Made by a program: the position numbers and the translations under genes. This document shows, piece after piece, positions 41,967 to 50,327 of a stretch of DNA of 64,000 bases. The first letter of the stretch is position 1. The number at the start of each line of letters is the position of its first letter. The notes under the pieces were generated by a model. That model was not told where the DNA came from. It did not search any database and saw only the letters and a program-made list of their open reading frames with translations. Source of the DNA: Poriferisodalis sp963663635 (GTDB taxonomy: Bacteria > Actinomycetota > Acidimicrobiia > Acidimicrobiales > Poriferisodalaceae); assembly GCA_963663635.2 (NCBI GenBank), contig CAXXMY010000017.1, positions 1 to 64,000 of the forward strand, read 5' to 3'.

Positions 41967-43103
41967 GTGACCGCGACTTCACCAGACACGGCCAGCGAAC
42001 GATCAGACAACGAAGGATCGGGCTCAGCTGGCGGCGGTGAGGGGCACCTTGCGCACTTCGGCGGCTGGAAGGCCGTTCTGACCGATCTTGTGGCGGGCAT
42101 CGACCTCAGCCCCGAGGTTGCCCGAGCCGCACTCGGCAGCATTCTTCACCAACAGGCGACCGATGCCCAGTTGGCAGGTTTCATCATCGCGCTCGGCATG
42201 AAAGGCGGGTCGGTGCCCGAGCTCACCGGCCTCGTCGACGCCATGCTCGATGCGGCACTGCCCTTGACGGCGCCGCCCGAAGCAATTGACATCGTCGGGA
42301 GCGGCGGCGCGCCGAGCCGCCAGCAGCACACGCTCAGCGTGTCCACCATGGCCGCGTTCGTGGCGTCAGCCGCGGGTGCGGTGGTCTGCAAGCACGGCTC
42401 GGTAGCTGCCACGTCAAGCTCAGGGTCATTCGACACGCTCGCAGCGCTCGGTCTGGCAATAGAGCTCGACGGGCAGGATGTTGAGCGTTGCATCTCCGAG
42501 ATCGGCCTGGGTTTCGCCTATGCGAAGAAGTTCCATCCGGCCATGCGATTCGCGGGTCCGGTGCGCAGCGAGCTAGGAGTTCCCACCACGTTCAATTTCC
42601 TGGGGCCGCTCGCGAATCCAGGACGCGTCAAGCGGCTCGTGCTAGGTGTCAGCGATCCTGTGATGGCACCTCGCGTCGCGGGTGTGCTCGCCGCACGCGG
42701 CTCGGAACGATCGCTGATCGTGCACGGCGCCGATCGTCTCGACGAGATCACCCTGACCGACCTCACTCGCATCTACGAAGTACGCGACGGTGAGATCATC
42801 GACGAATTCCAATTCGACCCATCGTCGATCGGTCTCGAACGGGTCAATCGGGCCGCGCTGTGGGGCGGCGGACCTCAGGACAACGCTCGGATCTTTCGAG
42901 CGATCGTGGCGGGTGACGAGACCGGACCCCGCGCGGAGATCGTGCAGTTGAACGCCGGTGCAGGGCTGGTCGTGGCGGGTCTTGCTGAGCATCTCGGAGA
43001 CGGATTCGAGATGGCGCGCGCCGCCGTTGCCGATGGACGTGCTGCGGCACAACTCGAAGCTGCGGTGACACTGACGACCGAGCTCGCAGCGGCAGCCGGC
43101 TAG
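41967..43103 (+). CDS. trpD: anthranilate phosphoribosyltransferase
   Basis: 378 residues from GTG 41967. It transfers ribose phosphate from PRPP to anthranilate in tryptophan synthesis. Landmarks: LTDLVAGIDLSPEVARAALG, AQLAGFIIALGMKG, AIDIVGSGGA (PRPP loop), STMAAFVASAAGAVVCKHGS, SELGVPTTFNFLGPLANPGR and HGADRLDEIT with the acidic Mg-binding pair. Oddities: the usual GTGGD is GSGGA with an inserted SRQQH stretch, and KHGN is KHGS. The 25-residue N-terminal tail is low in complexity. These changes leave room for a TrpD-like paralogue; no other trp genes are in the window. Confidence 0.8.
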   Translation: MTATSPDTASERSDNEGSGSAGGGEGHLAHFGGWKAVLTDLVAGIDLSPEVARAALGSILHQQATDAQLAGFIIALGMKGGSVPELTGLVDAMLDAALPLTAPPEAIDIVGSGGAPSRQQHTLSVSTMAAFVASAAGAVVCKHGSVAATSSSGSFDTLAALGLAIELDGQDVERCISEIGLGFAYAKKFHPAMRFAGPVRSELGVPTTFNFLGPLANPGRVKRLVLGVSDPVMAPRVAGVLAARGSERSLIVHGADRLDEITLTDLTRIYEVRDGEIIDEFQFDPSSIGLERVNRAALWGGGPQDNARIFRAIVAGDETGPRAEIVQLNAGAGLVVAGLAEHLGDGFEMARAAVADGRAAAQLEAAVTLTTELAAAAG

Positions 43104-43128
43104 CGAACGGCTCGGTTGCGTACCGATC

Positions 43129-43365
43129 ATGGTCGTCGGGCTTGCGCTGCCATTCGGTGTCGGCGACATCGTTCGCCTGTCCGCTACCGAAGACGAACGA
43201 CGCGACGACTTGGTCGGTCGCTGCGGAACGGTGATTGCCGTGCGCCCGGGAGATCGGCGCGTGATGGCGATCGTCGCATTCGACGAGGGTCCGCCGCAGA
43301 CGACGCTCGTGTACGGAACCGACGAAGTCGAGCTCGTGGAGCGTTACAGCCACGGCGTTGGCTGA
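43129..43365 (+). CDS. small conserved-looking protein, unknown
   Basis: 78 residues from ATG 43129, 25 bp after trpD. The sequence (PFGVGDIVRLSATEDERRDD, GRCGTVIAVRPGDRRVMAIV, VYGTDEVELVER) reads as a small all-beta, SH3/KOW-like fold. No specific family recognised. It may be co-transcribed with trpD and ends at a shared hairpin. Confidence 0.5.
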   Translation: MVVGLALPFGVGDIVRLSATEDERRDDLVGRCGTVIAVRPGDRRVMAIVAFDEGPPQTTLVYGTDEVELVERYSHGVG

Positions 43366-43377
43366 ACGGCACCCGGC

Positions 43378-43411
43378 CTGGCAGGCGGCGTGTTTATGCC
43401 CGGCCTGCCAG
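43378..43411. terminator. bidirectional hairpin between convergent genes
   Basis: CTGGCAGGC (43378-43386) pairs with GCCTGCCAG (43403-43411) across a 16-nt loop that includes the stop codon of the convergent kinase gene. Confidence 0.5.
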
Positions 43412-44284
43412 CCGGCGGAGCAGTCCACGTCGGCGCTCGCTGTCCTGGGCGGGGATCTCGACAGCGGCAAGCGTGGCAGCGAGATCGGCGCCGCTGGCGA
43501 AACGGTCTTCGGGTGGTTTCGCCATCGCCGTGAGAATGATCTCGGACAGCTCCGCGGACACGCCGCGCTCGGCTGGATCCGGTGGCATCGTGCGCACGTG
43601 CGCGTGGAGCAGGTCGTTTCGTTCGCCGTGGAACGGCGCGGAGCCGACGGCCAGGACATACAGCGTCACGCCGAGGCCATAGATGTCTGTACGCGCGTCG
43701 ACGGCACCAGCCATGGCTTGTTCGGGGGAGAGGTACATCGGCGAGCCGTATACCCGGCCCGGCGGCGAGGGCGGGCCGTCGACGTCGTGCGCCAGGCCGA
43801 AATCGAAGAGCACAGCACGTTCATCGCCATCTGGGTGCGGTTCCAGCATGATGTTCGAAGGCTTGACGTCTCGGTGAACGATCCGACGCTCATGGGTGTG
43901 ATCTAGCGCGGCGCAGATCTGCTGGACCGCGGAGATTCCTTCGGCGAGGGTCGGCGGGTGACGGCTTCCGAACCGATCGGCGAGCGTGTCGCCCTCGACG
44001 ATCTCCATTTCCATGTAGTGAGTACCGCCGATCACTCCGGCGTTGTACACCGCAAGCACGTTGGGATGGTCCAGGCGAGCCATCAATTCGTATTCCTGCT
44101 CGAAGAGGGAGCGAACCTCCGCTCGAGCCTCGGCGAACGGTGTCAGCACTTTGAGGCCGACCTCGTCCCCGCGCAGCGTGGTCGCGCGGTAGGCGTGCGC
44201 CACGGTGCCGCGGCCAAGTACCTCTGTGATCTGGTACGGGCCGAATTGGCGGCCAACCCAAACGTCTACGTGGTCTTCGAACAT
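43394..44284 (-). CDS. PknB-type serine/threonine protein kinase (cytoplasmic)
   Basis: 296 residues from ATG 44284; the frame runs open to 44551 but only through a duplicated intergenic repeat. Kinase motifs: glycine loop LGRGTVAHAYRA (about 20-31), lysine in GDEVGLKVLTPF, catalytic IVHRDVKPSNIMLEP (about 127-141), DFGLAHDVDG (about 150-159), PMYLSPEQA and DIYGLGVTLYVLAVG. It stops after the kinase domain, with no transmembrane helix or PASTA domains, so it is a soluble short form. Role unknown; it is not next to its likely opposing phosphatase (22026-22850). Confidence 0.9.
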   Translation of the reverse strand: MFEDHVDVWVGRQFGPYQITEVLGRGTVAHAYRATTLRGDEVGLKVLTPFAEARAEVRSLFEQEYELMARLDHPNVLAVYNAGVIGGTHYMEMEIVEGDTLADRFGSRHPPTLAEGISAVQQICAALDHTHERRIVHRDVKPSNIMLEPHPDGDERAVLFDFGLAHDVDGPPSPPGRVYGSPMYLSPEQAMAGAVDARTDIYGLGVTLYVLAVGSAPFHGERNDLLHAHVRTMPPDPAERGVSAELSEIILTAMAKPPEDRFASGADLAATLAAVEIPAQDSERRRGLLRRLAGRA

Positions 44285-44321
44285 GTCATCGCCGTCACGA
44301 GGCCGCCCAAGTCCAGCATAA

Positions 44322-44508
44322 GAGCATCGGTGAACCTCGGACCGCCGCCACGAAACCACTTGTTCCCCGCTCTTGTTCGCTGCGCTCACGGGCCGCTCGG
44401 GCCACGGCCTCGCTATCGATGCCGTCCTGTCACCGAACGTTGCTGCCTCATCGCTCGGCCTCTCGGAGCACCGGTGAACCTCGGACCGCCGCCACGGAGC
44501 CACTTGTT
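44322..44508 (+). repeat. 43-bp direct repeats flanking a REP-like sequence
   Basis: GAGCATCGGTGAACCTCGGA at 44322 and GAGCACCGGTGAACCTCGGA at 44466 each continue to CCACTTGTT (44322-44364 and 44466-44508; 39 of 43 identical, 144 bp apart). A 38-bp REP-like copy (44375-44412) lies between. All is intergenic between the kinase and queG. Confidence 0.65.
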
Positions 44509-44532
44509 GGCAGAGCACGGCACACTGCATCG

Positions 44533-45807
44533 ATGGGTGCAGCTTCGACACACCTCGTGAGCCGGCCCGCCGCCGATGACGAACTGATGGCCCTCGTACG
44601 CGAAGCCGCAGCCAACGCAGGCATCGATGCTGTCGGCGTCACTGATGCAGCGCCCTTTGTAACCGCGCGCAAGGCGATCGTCGAACGCAAAGCAGCGGGA
44701 CTTCATGCAGGGATGTGGTTCACCTACGGTCGGCCGGAGCGCTCGACCGAGCCGAGCCGAATCCTCGACGGTGCACGCAGCATCGTGGTGTGCGCGCGCA
44801 AGTACCGCGGTGCCGCCGCACACCTCGATTCGACACACCGTGATGCGGTGCACCCCGTCTCGAACAGTGACGGCACGGCACGGCCCGAACATTGCGCGGG
44901 AACGGTGGCCGCATACGTCGCCGAGGATGCGTACGGCGCGTTGGCGGCTGGCCTGGATCGGATTTGCGAGGTCCTGCACAGTCACGGCTTCGCTGCCGTC
45001 GCCGTGTCGGACGACAACCGTCTGGTGGATCGTGCCGCCGCCGCGCGCGCTGGTCTGGGCTGGCTGGGCCGCAACACGATGCTGCTGTCCGACGAGCTCG
45101 GCTCGTGGACGGTGCTCGGCTCAGTGGTGACAACCGCAGTGCTGCCCGTCGCGGATGCACTGCAGCCTGACGGCTGCGGATCGTGCCGTCGCTGCAGTGT
45201 TGCCTGCCCTACCGGCGCACTCGACGTCGCCGGAGTACTAGACGCAAATCGCTGCCTGGCGTGGCTGCTTCAGGCGGTGGGTGCGTTCCCGGCTGAGTTT
45301 CGTGTTTCGCTCGGAGACCGCCTGTACGGCTGTGATGACTGCCAGGTTGTGTGTCCGTACAACGAGGCTCCCCACAACGAGGCGCCGGGACCGGCGGCGG
45401 ACACAAGCAGTCAGCCAGCGCAACTCTTCGTTGACCGTGCTGCAACGTCGCGAGCGGCATCTGTCGACGTCATCGGCTTGCTCGAAATGTCCGATGAGCA
45501 GCTCATGGCGACGTTCGGCCACTGGTACATCCCTCGCAGGCGTCCCGAATACCTGCGTCGCAACGCTCTCGTCGTGCTCGGCAACGTGGCCGACCGTGAT
45601 GCCCCCGGTGTGGAAAACGTGCTGCGGCAGGCATTGGCGTCGACCTCGGCAGTGGTAGCGGCGCACGCCGTGTGGGCGGCTCGTCGCCTCGGCCGCGACG
45701 ACCTCGTGGCGGAGGCGGAGCATGGCGGCTTCGGCGGCGATGATCCTGACGGGTTGGTGGCCGCCGAACTCACGCGGCGCGTGCCGCTGCGAGGCGGAAC
45801 CGTCTGA
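44533..45807 (+). CDS. queG: epoxyqueuosine reductase
   Basis: 424 residues from ATG 44533; an upstream extension to 44419 runs through repeats. It catalyses the last step of queuosine synthesis in tRNA using cobalamin and two 4Fe-4S clusters. Seen: GVTDAAPFVTARKAIVERKA, GRPERSTEPSRILDGARSIV, LVDRAAAARAGLGWLGRNTM, the ferredoxin motifs CGSCRRCSVACPTGAL (about 218-233) and CDDCQVVCPYNEA (about 270-282), and a C-terminal HEAT-like tail (LRRNALVVLGNVADRDAPGV). It is coupled to the next gene through TGATG. Confidence 0.9.
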   Translation: MGAASTHLVSRPAADDELMALVREAAANAGIDAVGVTDAAPFVTARKAIVERKAAGLHAGMWFTYGRPERSTEPSRILDGARSIVVCARKYRGAAAHLDSTHRDAVHPVSNSDGTARPEHCAGTVAAYVAEDAYGALAAGLDRICEVLHSHGFAAVAVSDDNRLVDRAAAARAGLGWLGRNTMLLSDELGSWTVLGSVVTTAVLPVADALQPDGCGSCRRCSVACPTGALDVAGVLDANRCLAWLLQAVGAFPAEFRVSLGDRLYGCDDCQVVCPYNEAPHNEAPGPAADTSSQPAQLFVDRAATSRAASVDVIGLLEMSDEQLMATFGHWYIPRRRPEYLRRNALVVLGNVADRDAPGVENVLRQALASTSAVVAAHAVWAARRLGRDDLVAEAEHGGFGGDDPDGLVAAELTRRVPLRGGTV

Positions 45808-46919
45808 TGCGACCGCACCTGCTCGTCACGAATGACTTCCCGCCCAAGATCGGCGGGATTCAGAACTACCTCTGGGAGCTGTGGCGACGTTTGCCGCCCG
45901 ATGCCACCACCGTGCTCACGACGCCTCATCGCTCCGCGGCTCCGTTCGATGCCTCCCAGCCGATGCGGATCGTGCGGACGCGTGAGCCCGTCCTGCTGCC
46001 CCACGCACGACTGGCAAGCCACATCCGGGCGCTCGCGGCAGAAGTGGGAGCCGAGATCGTCCTGTTGGACCCCGCGCTGCCGCTCGGTGCGGTCGGCCCA
46101 CGACTTGGCGTGCCCTACGGCGTGGTGCTGCACGGAGCCGAGGTGACCGTTCCCGCACGGCTTCGGGGCCTGTGCGGCGCGCTGGGGAGAGTGCTTCGGT
46201 CAGCGACGCTCGTCGTGTCCGCCGGTGGCTACGCGGCTGCAGAAGCAACGAGGTGCGCAGGCGTCGAGCTTCCTGTGGTCGAAATCCCGCCGGGCGTGGA
46301 CACGAGCCGGTTCGTACCTCTCGACGAATCGCGCCAGCGCGACGCGCGAGTGTGCTTCGGGTTCGGTCCCGGCCCACTCGTCGTGAGTCTCAGCCGGCTC
46401 GTGCCGCGCAAGGGTTTCGATGTCGTCATCGAGGCAACGGCGCTCCTCGCCGAGCGACACGAAGGCCTGCAGCTGGCGATCGCGGGAGCGGGCCGTGACA
46501 GGCAGCGGCTTGAGCGATTGGCTCGCAGATACGGCGCGCCGGCTTCGTTCCTCGGACGTGTCAGCAGCGACGACGTGCCTCGGGTGATGGGTATGGCCGA
46601 TGTCTTCGCCGCGCCGTGCCGCAGTCGCTGGGCAGGGTTAGAGCAGGAGGGCTTCGGTATCGTGTTCGTCGAAGCTGCGGCGTGCGGGGTTGCTTCGGTG
46701 GCAGGACGCTCGGGGGGCAGTCACGAGGCAGTTGCGCACGGAACGACCGGCATCGTGGTGGAGCGCCCGACGGAGGTCGCCGAAGTCGCAGCCGCGCTTG
46801 ACGAACTGCTGTCCGATCCCCGACGCCGGGCCGACATGGGTGCAGCGGCACGCTCGGAGTCAGAGTGCCGTTTCTCCTATGACCATCTCGCGCAACGCCT
46901 CGAAGCGGCGCTTTCCTGA
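45807..46919 (+). CDS. GT4 glycosyltransferase, PimB-like mannosyltransferase
   Basis: 370 residues from ATG 45807, which overlaps the queG stop. GT-B fold: the N-terminal motif NDFPPKIGGIQNYLWELW, HGAEVTVPARLRGLCG, then the nucleotide-sugar half SLSRLVPRKGFDVVIEATAL, LAIAGAGRDRQRLERLARR and the acidic EGFGIVFVEAAACGV (E-x7-E). The start and length fit PimB', which adds the second mannose to phosphatidylinositol mannosides in actinobacteria. Substrate is inferred from similarity of motifs and taxon; other GT4 mannosyltransferases cannot be excluded. Confidence 0.8.
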   Translation: MRPHLLVTNDFPPKIGGIQNYLWELWRRLPPDATTVLTTPHRSAAPFDASQPMRIVRTREPVLLPHARLASHIRALAAEVGAEIVLLDPALPLGAVGPRLGVPYGVVLHGAEVTVPARLRGLCGALGRVLRSATLVVSAGGYAAAEATRCAGVELPVVEIPPGVDTSRFVPLDESRQRDARVCFGFGPGPLVVSLSRLVPRKGFDVVIEATALLAERHEGLQLAIAGAGRDRQRLERLARRYGAPASFLGRVSSDDVPRVMGMADVFAAPCRSRWAGLEQEGFGIVFVEAAACGVASVAGRSGGSHEAVAHGTTGIVVERPTEVAEVAAALDELLSDPRRRADMGAAARSESECRFSYDHLAQRLEAALS

Positions 46920-46985
46920 GAAAATGACACGCGACGACGCTTCAGCTTGAGACAATGGGTTCAGCGCAAAACCAGGGACGCAACG

Positions 46986-47465
46986 ATGATCGATGAGATG
47001 ACGATGACGACGCTCGTGGCTGCGGCGCCTGAGGCATGCCACGCAGTGGTCTCCGACATCGAGCGCTACCCCGAATGGGCAACAGACATCGAATCCGCCA
47101 CCGTGCACGAGCGTGATGACGAGGGCCGCGTGGTCCGGGCTTCATTCCGGGTAGCCGCGCTGGGACGCTCGGCGACCTACACGCTGGCGTACGACCACAG
47201 CGCGGCACCCCGCCGCATCGCCTGGCGGCTAGTGGAAGGCGACATCATCAAGCACCTCGACGGCATGTACGAATTCAATCCCGCCGCCGAGCTGGGCCGT
47301 ACCGAAGTCGTGTATCAGCTCGCGTTGGAGTTGGCGGTGCCGATGCCGGGCTTCGTGAAGCGCCGCGCAGAACGTCGGATCGCCCACACGGCGCTCGCCG
47401 ATTTCGCTGCCCGTCTCGAAGCGGGGGGCGGCGCGCCCGCCGCGTTCATGGGCGCGGGCCAATAG
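46986..47465 (+). CDS. SRPBCC-fold (polyketide cyclase/START-like) protein
   Basis: 159 residues from ATG 46986 (CAGGGACG upstream). The fold is suggested by VVSDIERYPEWATDIESATV, RVVRASFRVAALGRSATYTL, HLDGMYEFNPAAELGRTEVV and a final helix (RAERRIAHTALADFAARLEA). Such proteins bind hydrophobic ligands in a deep pocket. Its place between a lipid mannosyltransferase and an aminotransferase does not fix a ligand. Confidence 0.75.
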   Translation: MIDEMTMTTLVAAAPEACHAVVSDIERYPEWATDIESATVHERDDEGRVVRASFRVAALGRSATYTLAYDHSAAPRRIAWRLVEGDIIKHLDGMYEFNPAAELGRTEVVYQLALELAVPMPGFVKRRAERRIAHTALADFAARLEAGGGAPAAFMGAGQ

Positions 47466-47495
47466 GCGATCGCCGGAGAACAAGGAATCGGCTCC

Positions 47496-48680
47496 GTGGA
47501 GTTTCGCCGCATCGGAGGACTGCCTCCCTATGTCTTCACGATCATCGACACGCTGAAGATCGAGCGACGCAGAGCAGGGGCCGACGTCATCGATCTCGGC
47601 TTCGGCAATCCCGATATCGCATCTCCGGAGCGAGCGGTGAAGAAGCTGGCCGAAGCAGCGCTGAACTCACGCAACCATCGGTACTCCGCGAGCCGCGGGA
47701 TCCCCAAGCTCCGTGTCGCGCTCGCGGATCTCTACCGCCGGAAGTGGGGAGTGGAGCTCGATGCCGACACCGAGGTCATCAACACGATCGGCGCCAAGGA
47801 GGGCTTCTCGCACCTCATGTGGACGTTGCTGGGACCTGGTGATGCATGCCTGGTGCCGGCACCGTCGTACCCGATCCATATCTTCGGTCCGCTGTTCACG
47901 GGGGCGAGCGTCCGCGAAGTGCCCTTGGACACCGGGGACACGTTCTTTGACCGCTTGGTGGAACGCTTCGAGTACTCGTGGCCCCGTCCGCGGGTCATCG
48001 TGCTCTCGTTTCCGCACAATCCGACCACGGCGTGCGTGGACGTGGAGTTCATGCAGCGCATCGTGGATTTCGCCCGTGAGCGCGAGGTCTTGCTCGTGCA
48101 CGACTTCGCCTATGCCGATATCGGCTTCGACGGTTACGAGCCTCCTTCGATCTTGCAGGCTGAAGGCGCGAAGGACGTCGCGGTCGAGTTCTACAGCTTG
48201 ACGAAGTCCTTTTCGATGGCCGGCTGGCGAGTTGCGTTCTGTGTCGGCAACGCAGAAGCCATCGCGGCGCTCGCGAAGCTGAAGAGCTACTTGGACTACG
48301 GGACATTTCAGCCGATCCAAATCGCCGCGACTGTCGTGATGAACGAGGATCAGGATTTTCCGGCGGAAGTACGCGACACCTACCAAGACCGGCGAGATGT
48401 GCTTGTGCGCGGCCTGTCACGCGCCGGCTGGGAGATACCCCCGCCGCGAGGGACGATGTTCGCCTGGGCGAAGATTCCCGAGCCGTATCGGCACATGGGC
48501 TCAGTGGAATTCTGCAAGCACCTCGTGAACGAGGCGAACGTGGCGCTCTCGCCGGGGGTGGGATTCGGCCCCGGAGGCGAGGGCCACGTGCGATTCGCAC
48601 TCGTTGAGAACGAGCACCGGATCCGCCAAGCCACGAGTCAGCTGAGCGCGGCACTCATCGAGCTCAGCGGGGCGCCCTAG
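47496..48680 (+). CDS. alaC: class I/II aminotransferase, AlaC-type
   Basis: 394 residues from GTG 47496. It moves amino groups between glutamate and pyruvate in its best-known relatives. Landmarks: RIGGLPPYVF near the start, as in AlaC; VIDLGFGNPD; HRYSASRGIPKLRVALA; PAPSYPIHIFG; SFPHNPTTACVDVEFM; the PLP lysine in SLTKSFSMAGWRVAF (about 234-248); GTMFAWAKIPEP; and the substrate arginine in HVRFALVENEHRIRQA. The stop shares a palindromic CTAG with the convergent glpK stop, so no spacer separates the two genes. Confidence 0.8.
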   Translation: MEFRRIGGLPPYVFTIIDTLKIERRRAGADVIDLGFGNPDIASPERAVKKLAEAALNSRNHRYSASRGIPKLRVALADLYRRKWGVELDADTEVINTIGAKEGFSHLMWTLLGPGDACLVPAPSYPIHIFGPLFTGASVREVPLDTGDTFFDRLVERFEYSWPRPRVIVLSFPHNPTTACVDVEFMQRIVDFAREREVLLVHDFAYADIGFDGYEPPSILQAEGAKDVAVEFYSLTKSFSMAGWRVAFCVGNAEAIAALAKLKSYLDYGTFQPIQIAATVVMNEDQDFPAEVRDTYQDRRDVLVRGLSRAGWEIPPPRGTMFAWAKIPEPYRHMGSVEFCKHLVNEANVALSPGVGFGPGGEGHVRFALVENEHRIRQATSQLSAALIELSGAP

Positions 48681-50194
48681 CCCTCGCGTGTCGCGACTGC
48701 CGACTCGGCTGCCCAATCACGGGTCAGCGCGAGTGCGCGACGCCACTGTGCGTGGGTCTGGTCCGCGACGGAGCAGTCGGCAGACGGCTCGAATCGGCGT
48801 TCGAGCCGCCACAGGGCGGCGACCTCGTGCGTCGATGACCAGACGCCTTCGGCGAGGCCAGCCAGCATCGCAGCACCGAGCGCTGTGGTCTCGGTGACAA
48901 CAGGACGGCTCACGGAGGCACCGAGATGGTCTGCCTGCAGGGCGCACAGCAGGTCGTTCGATGCTGCACCGCCGTCGATTCTCAGCTCAGCAATCGCCCG
49001 GCCTGTGCCTGCGGTCATCGTTTCGACGACATCGCGGGTCTGCAGGGCCATCGATTCAATGGTGGCCCGTGCTACATGAGCGGGTCGGGTGGCGAACGTC
49101 ATGCCCAGGAGTGCCGCGCGCGCATCGGGATCCCACCACGGGCTGCCGAGCCCGGCAAACGCCGGCACCATCACGACCCCAGCGCTGTCGGTCACTGACG
49201 CGGCCAAGGCTTCGGCTTCGGATGGACTCGTGACCATGTCGAGACCGTCACGCAGCCAGCCCACAGCGGCGCCGGTCGCGAAGATCGAGCCCTCGAGCGC
49301 GTAGATGGGGCCGTCACCAAGATCCCACGCAACGGTTGTGAGCAGGCCGTCGATTGGTTCTGGGCACTCGTTTCCGACGTTCATGAGCACGAACGAGCCC
49401 GTCCCGTAAGTGTTCTTCGCCATGCCAACGGAATGGCAGGCCTGACCGAACAGCGCCGCCTGCTGGTCGCCGGCGACTCCGCTGACGGCGATACCGGCAC
49501 CGAGCGCAGTTGTGTCGGCGGTGAGGCAGAACCGGCCGGACGACGGCCTGACCTCGGGTAGGGCACTGGTTGGAACCGACAACAGATCGCACATCGGCGC
49601 TGACCACTGGCCCGCTCCGATGTCGTACAGCAGCGTCCGTGAGGCATTCGTTGCATCGGTCACGAAGGCTGCGCCACCGCTCAGCTTCCACATCAGCCAG
49701 CTGTCCATCGTACCCAGCGCAAGATCGGGACTGTTTTGGATTCCACCGTCGTTCAGCAGCCATTCGGCTTTTGTGCCACTGAAGTACGGGCTGAGCACCA
49801 ACCCGGTGCGCTGGCGGATTTCGCTTTGGTAGCCGTCTGCTTCGAGCTCGGCACAGCGTCGGGCTGTCCGGACGTCCTGCCACACAATGGCCGGCGCGAG
49901 GGGTTGGCCGCTGCGGCGGTCCCACGCCACCACTGTCTCGCGCTGATTGGTGATCCCAAGCGCCGACACTGCCGGCAGGTGCCCTGCGTTGCCGGCCCGA
50001 AGCATTTTGCACAATTCGCTCAGGGTGGCCGTTGTCGCTTCCCAGATCTCGCTGGGATCGTGCTCGACCAAGCCGGGAGCCGGGTAGTGCTGCGGAAATG
50101 CCTGATACGCGTAGCCGACTTCGGTGCCGGATTCGTCGACAGCCATCGATCGCACGCCGGTCGTGCCCGCGTCGATCGCCACGACTACTGCCAT
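48677..50194 (-). CDS. glpK: glycerol kinase
   Basis: 505 residues from ATG 50194, the usual GlpK length. FGGY kinase motifs: VAIDAGTTGVRSMAVDESG, ITNQRETVVAWDRRSGQPLA, IVWQDVRTARRC, GTMDSWLMWKLSGG, VAGDQQAALFGQACHSVGMA, KNTYGTGSFVLMNVG and RIDGGAASNDLLCALQADHL. It phosphorylates glycerol to glycerol 3-phosphate. No facilitator or dehydrogenase gene is adjacent. It is divergent from trkA. Confidence 0.92.
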   Translation of the reverse strand: MAVVVAIDAGTTGVRSMAVDESGTEVGYAYQAFPQHYPAPGLVEHDPSEIWEATTATLSELCKMLRAGNAGHLPAVSALGITNQRETVVAWDRRSGQPLAPAIVWQDVRTARRCAELEADGYQSEIRQRTGLVLSPYFSGTKAEWLLNDGGIQNSPDLALGTMDSWLMWKLSGGAAFVTDATNASRTLLYDIGAGQWSAPMCDLLSVPTSALPEVRPSSGRFCLTADTTALGAGIAVSGVAGDQQAALFGQACHSVGMAKNTYGTGSFVLMNVGNECPEPIDGLLTTVAWDLGDGPIYALEGSIFATGAAVGWLRDGLDMVTSPSEAEALAASVTDSAGVVMVPAFAGLGSPWWDPDARAALLGMTFATRPAHVARATIESMALQTRDVVETMTAGTGRAIAELRIDGGAASNDLLCALQADHLGASVSRPVVTETTALGAAMLAGLAEGVWSSTHEVAALWRLERRFEPSADCSVADQTHAQWRRALALTRDWAAESAVATREG

Positions 50195-50327
50195 TGGCGG
50201 CCTGCACTTCCGATGCCCATGACGGTCGGTCCCGCTGTCGGGACCAGTCTGGCCGCCCAGTCTGGCCGCAACGAGTTCCCGCCACGATGACGGTCCGTTC
50301 GCGCGACCCGCAGTAGCGTTCCCGGCT

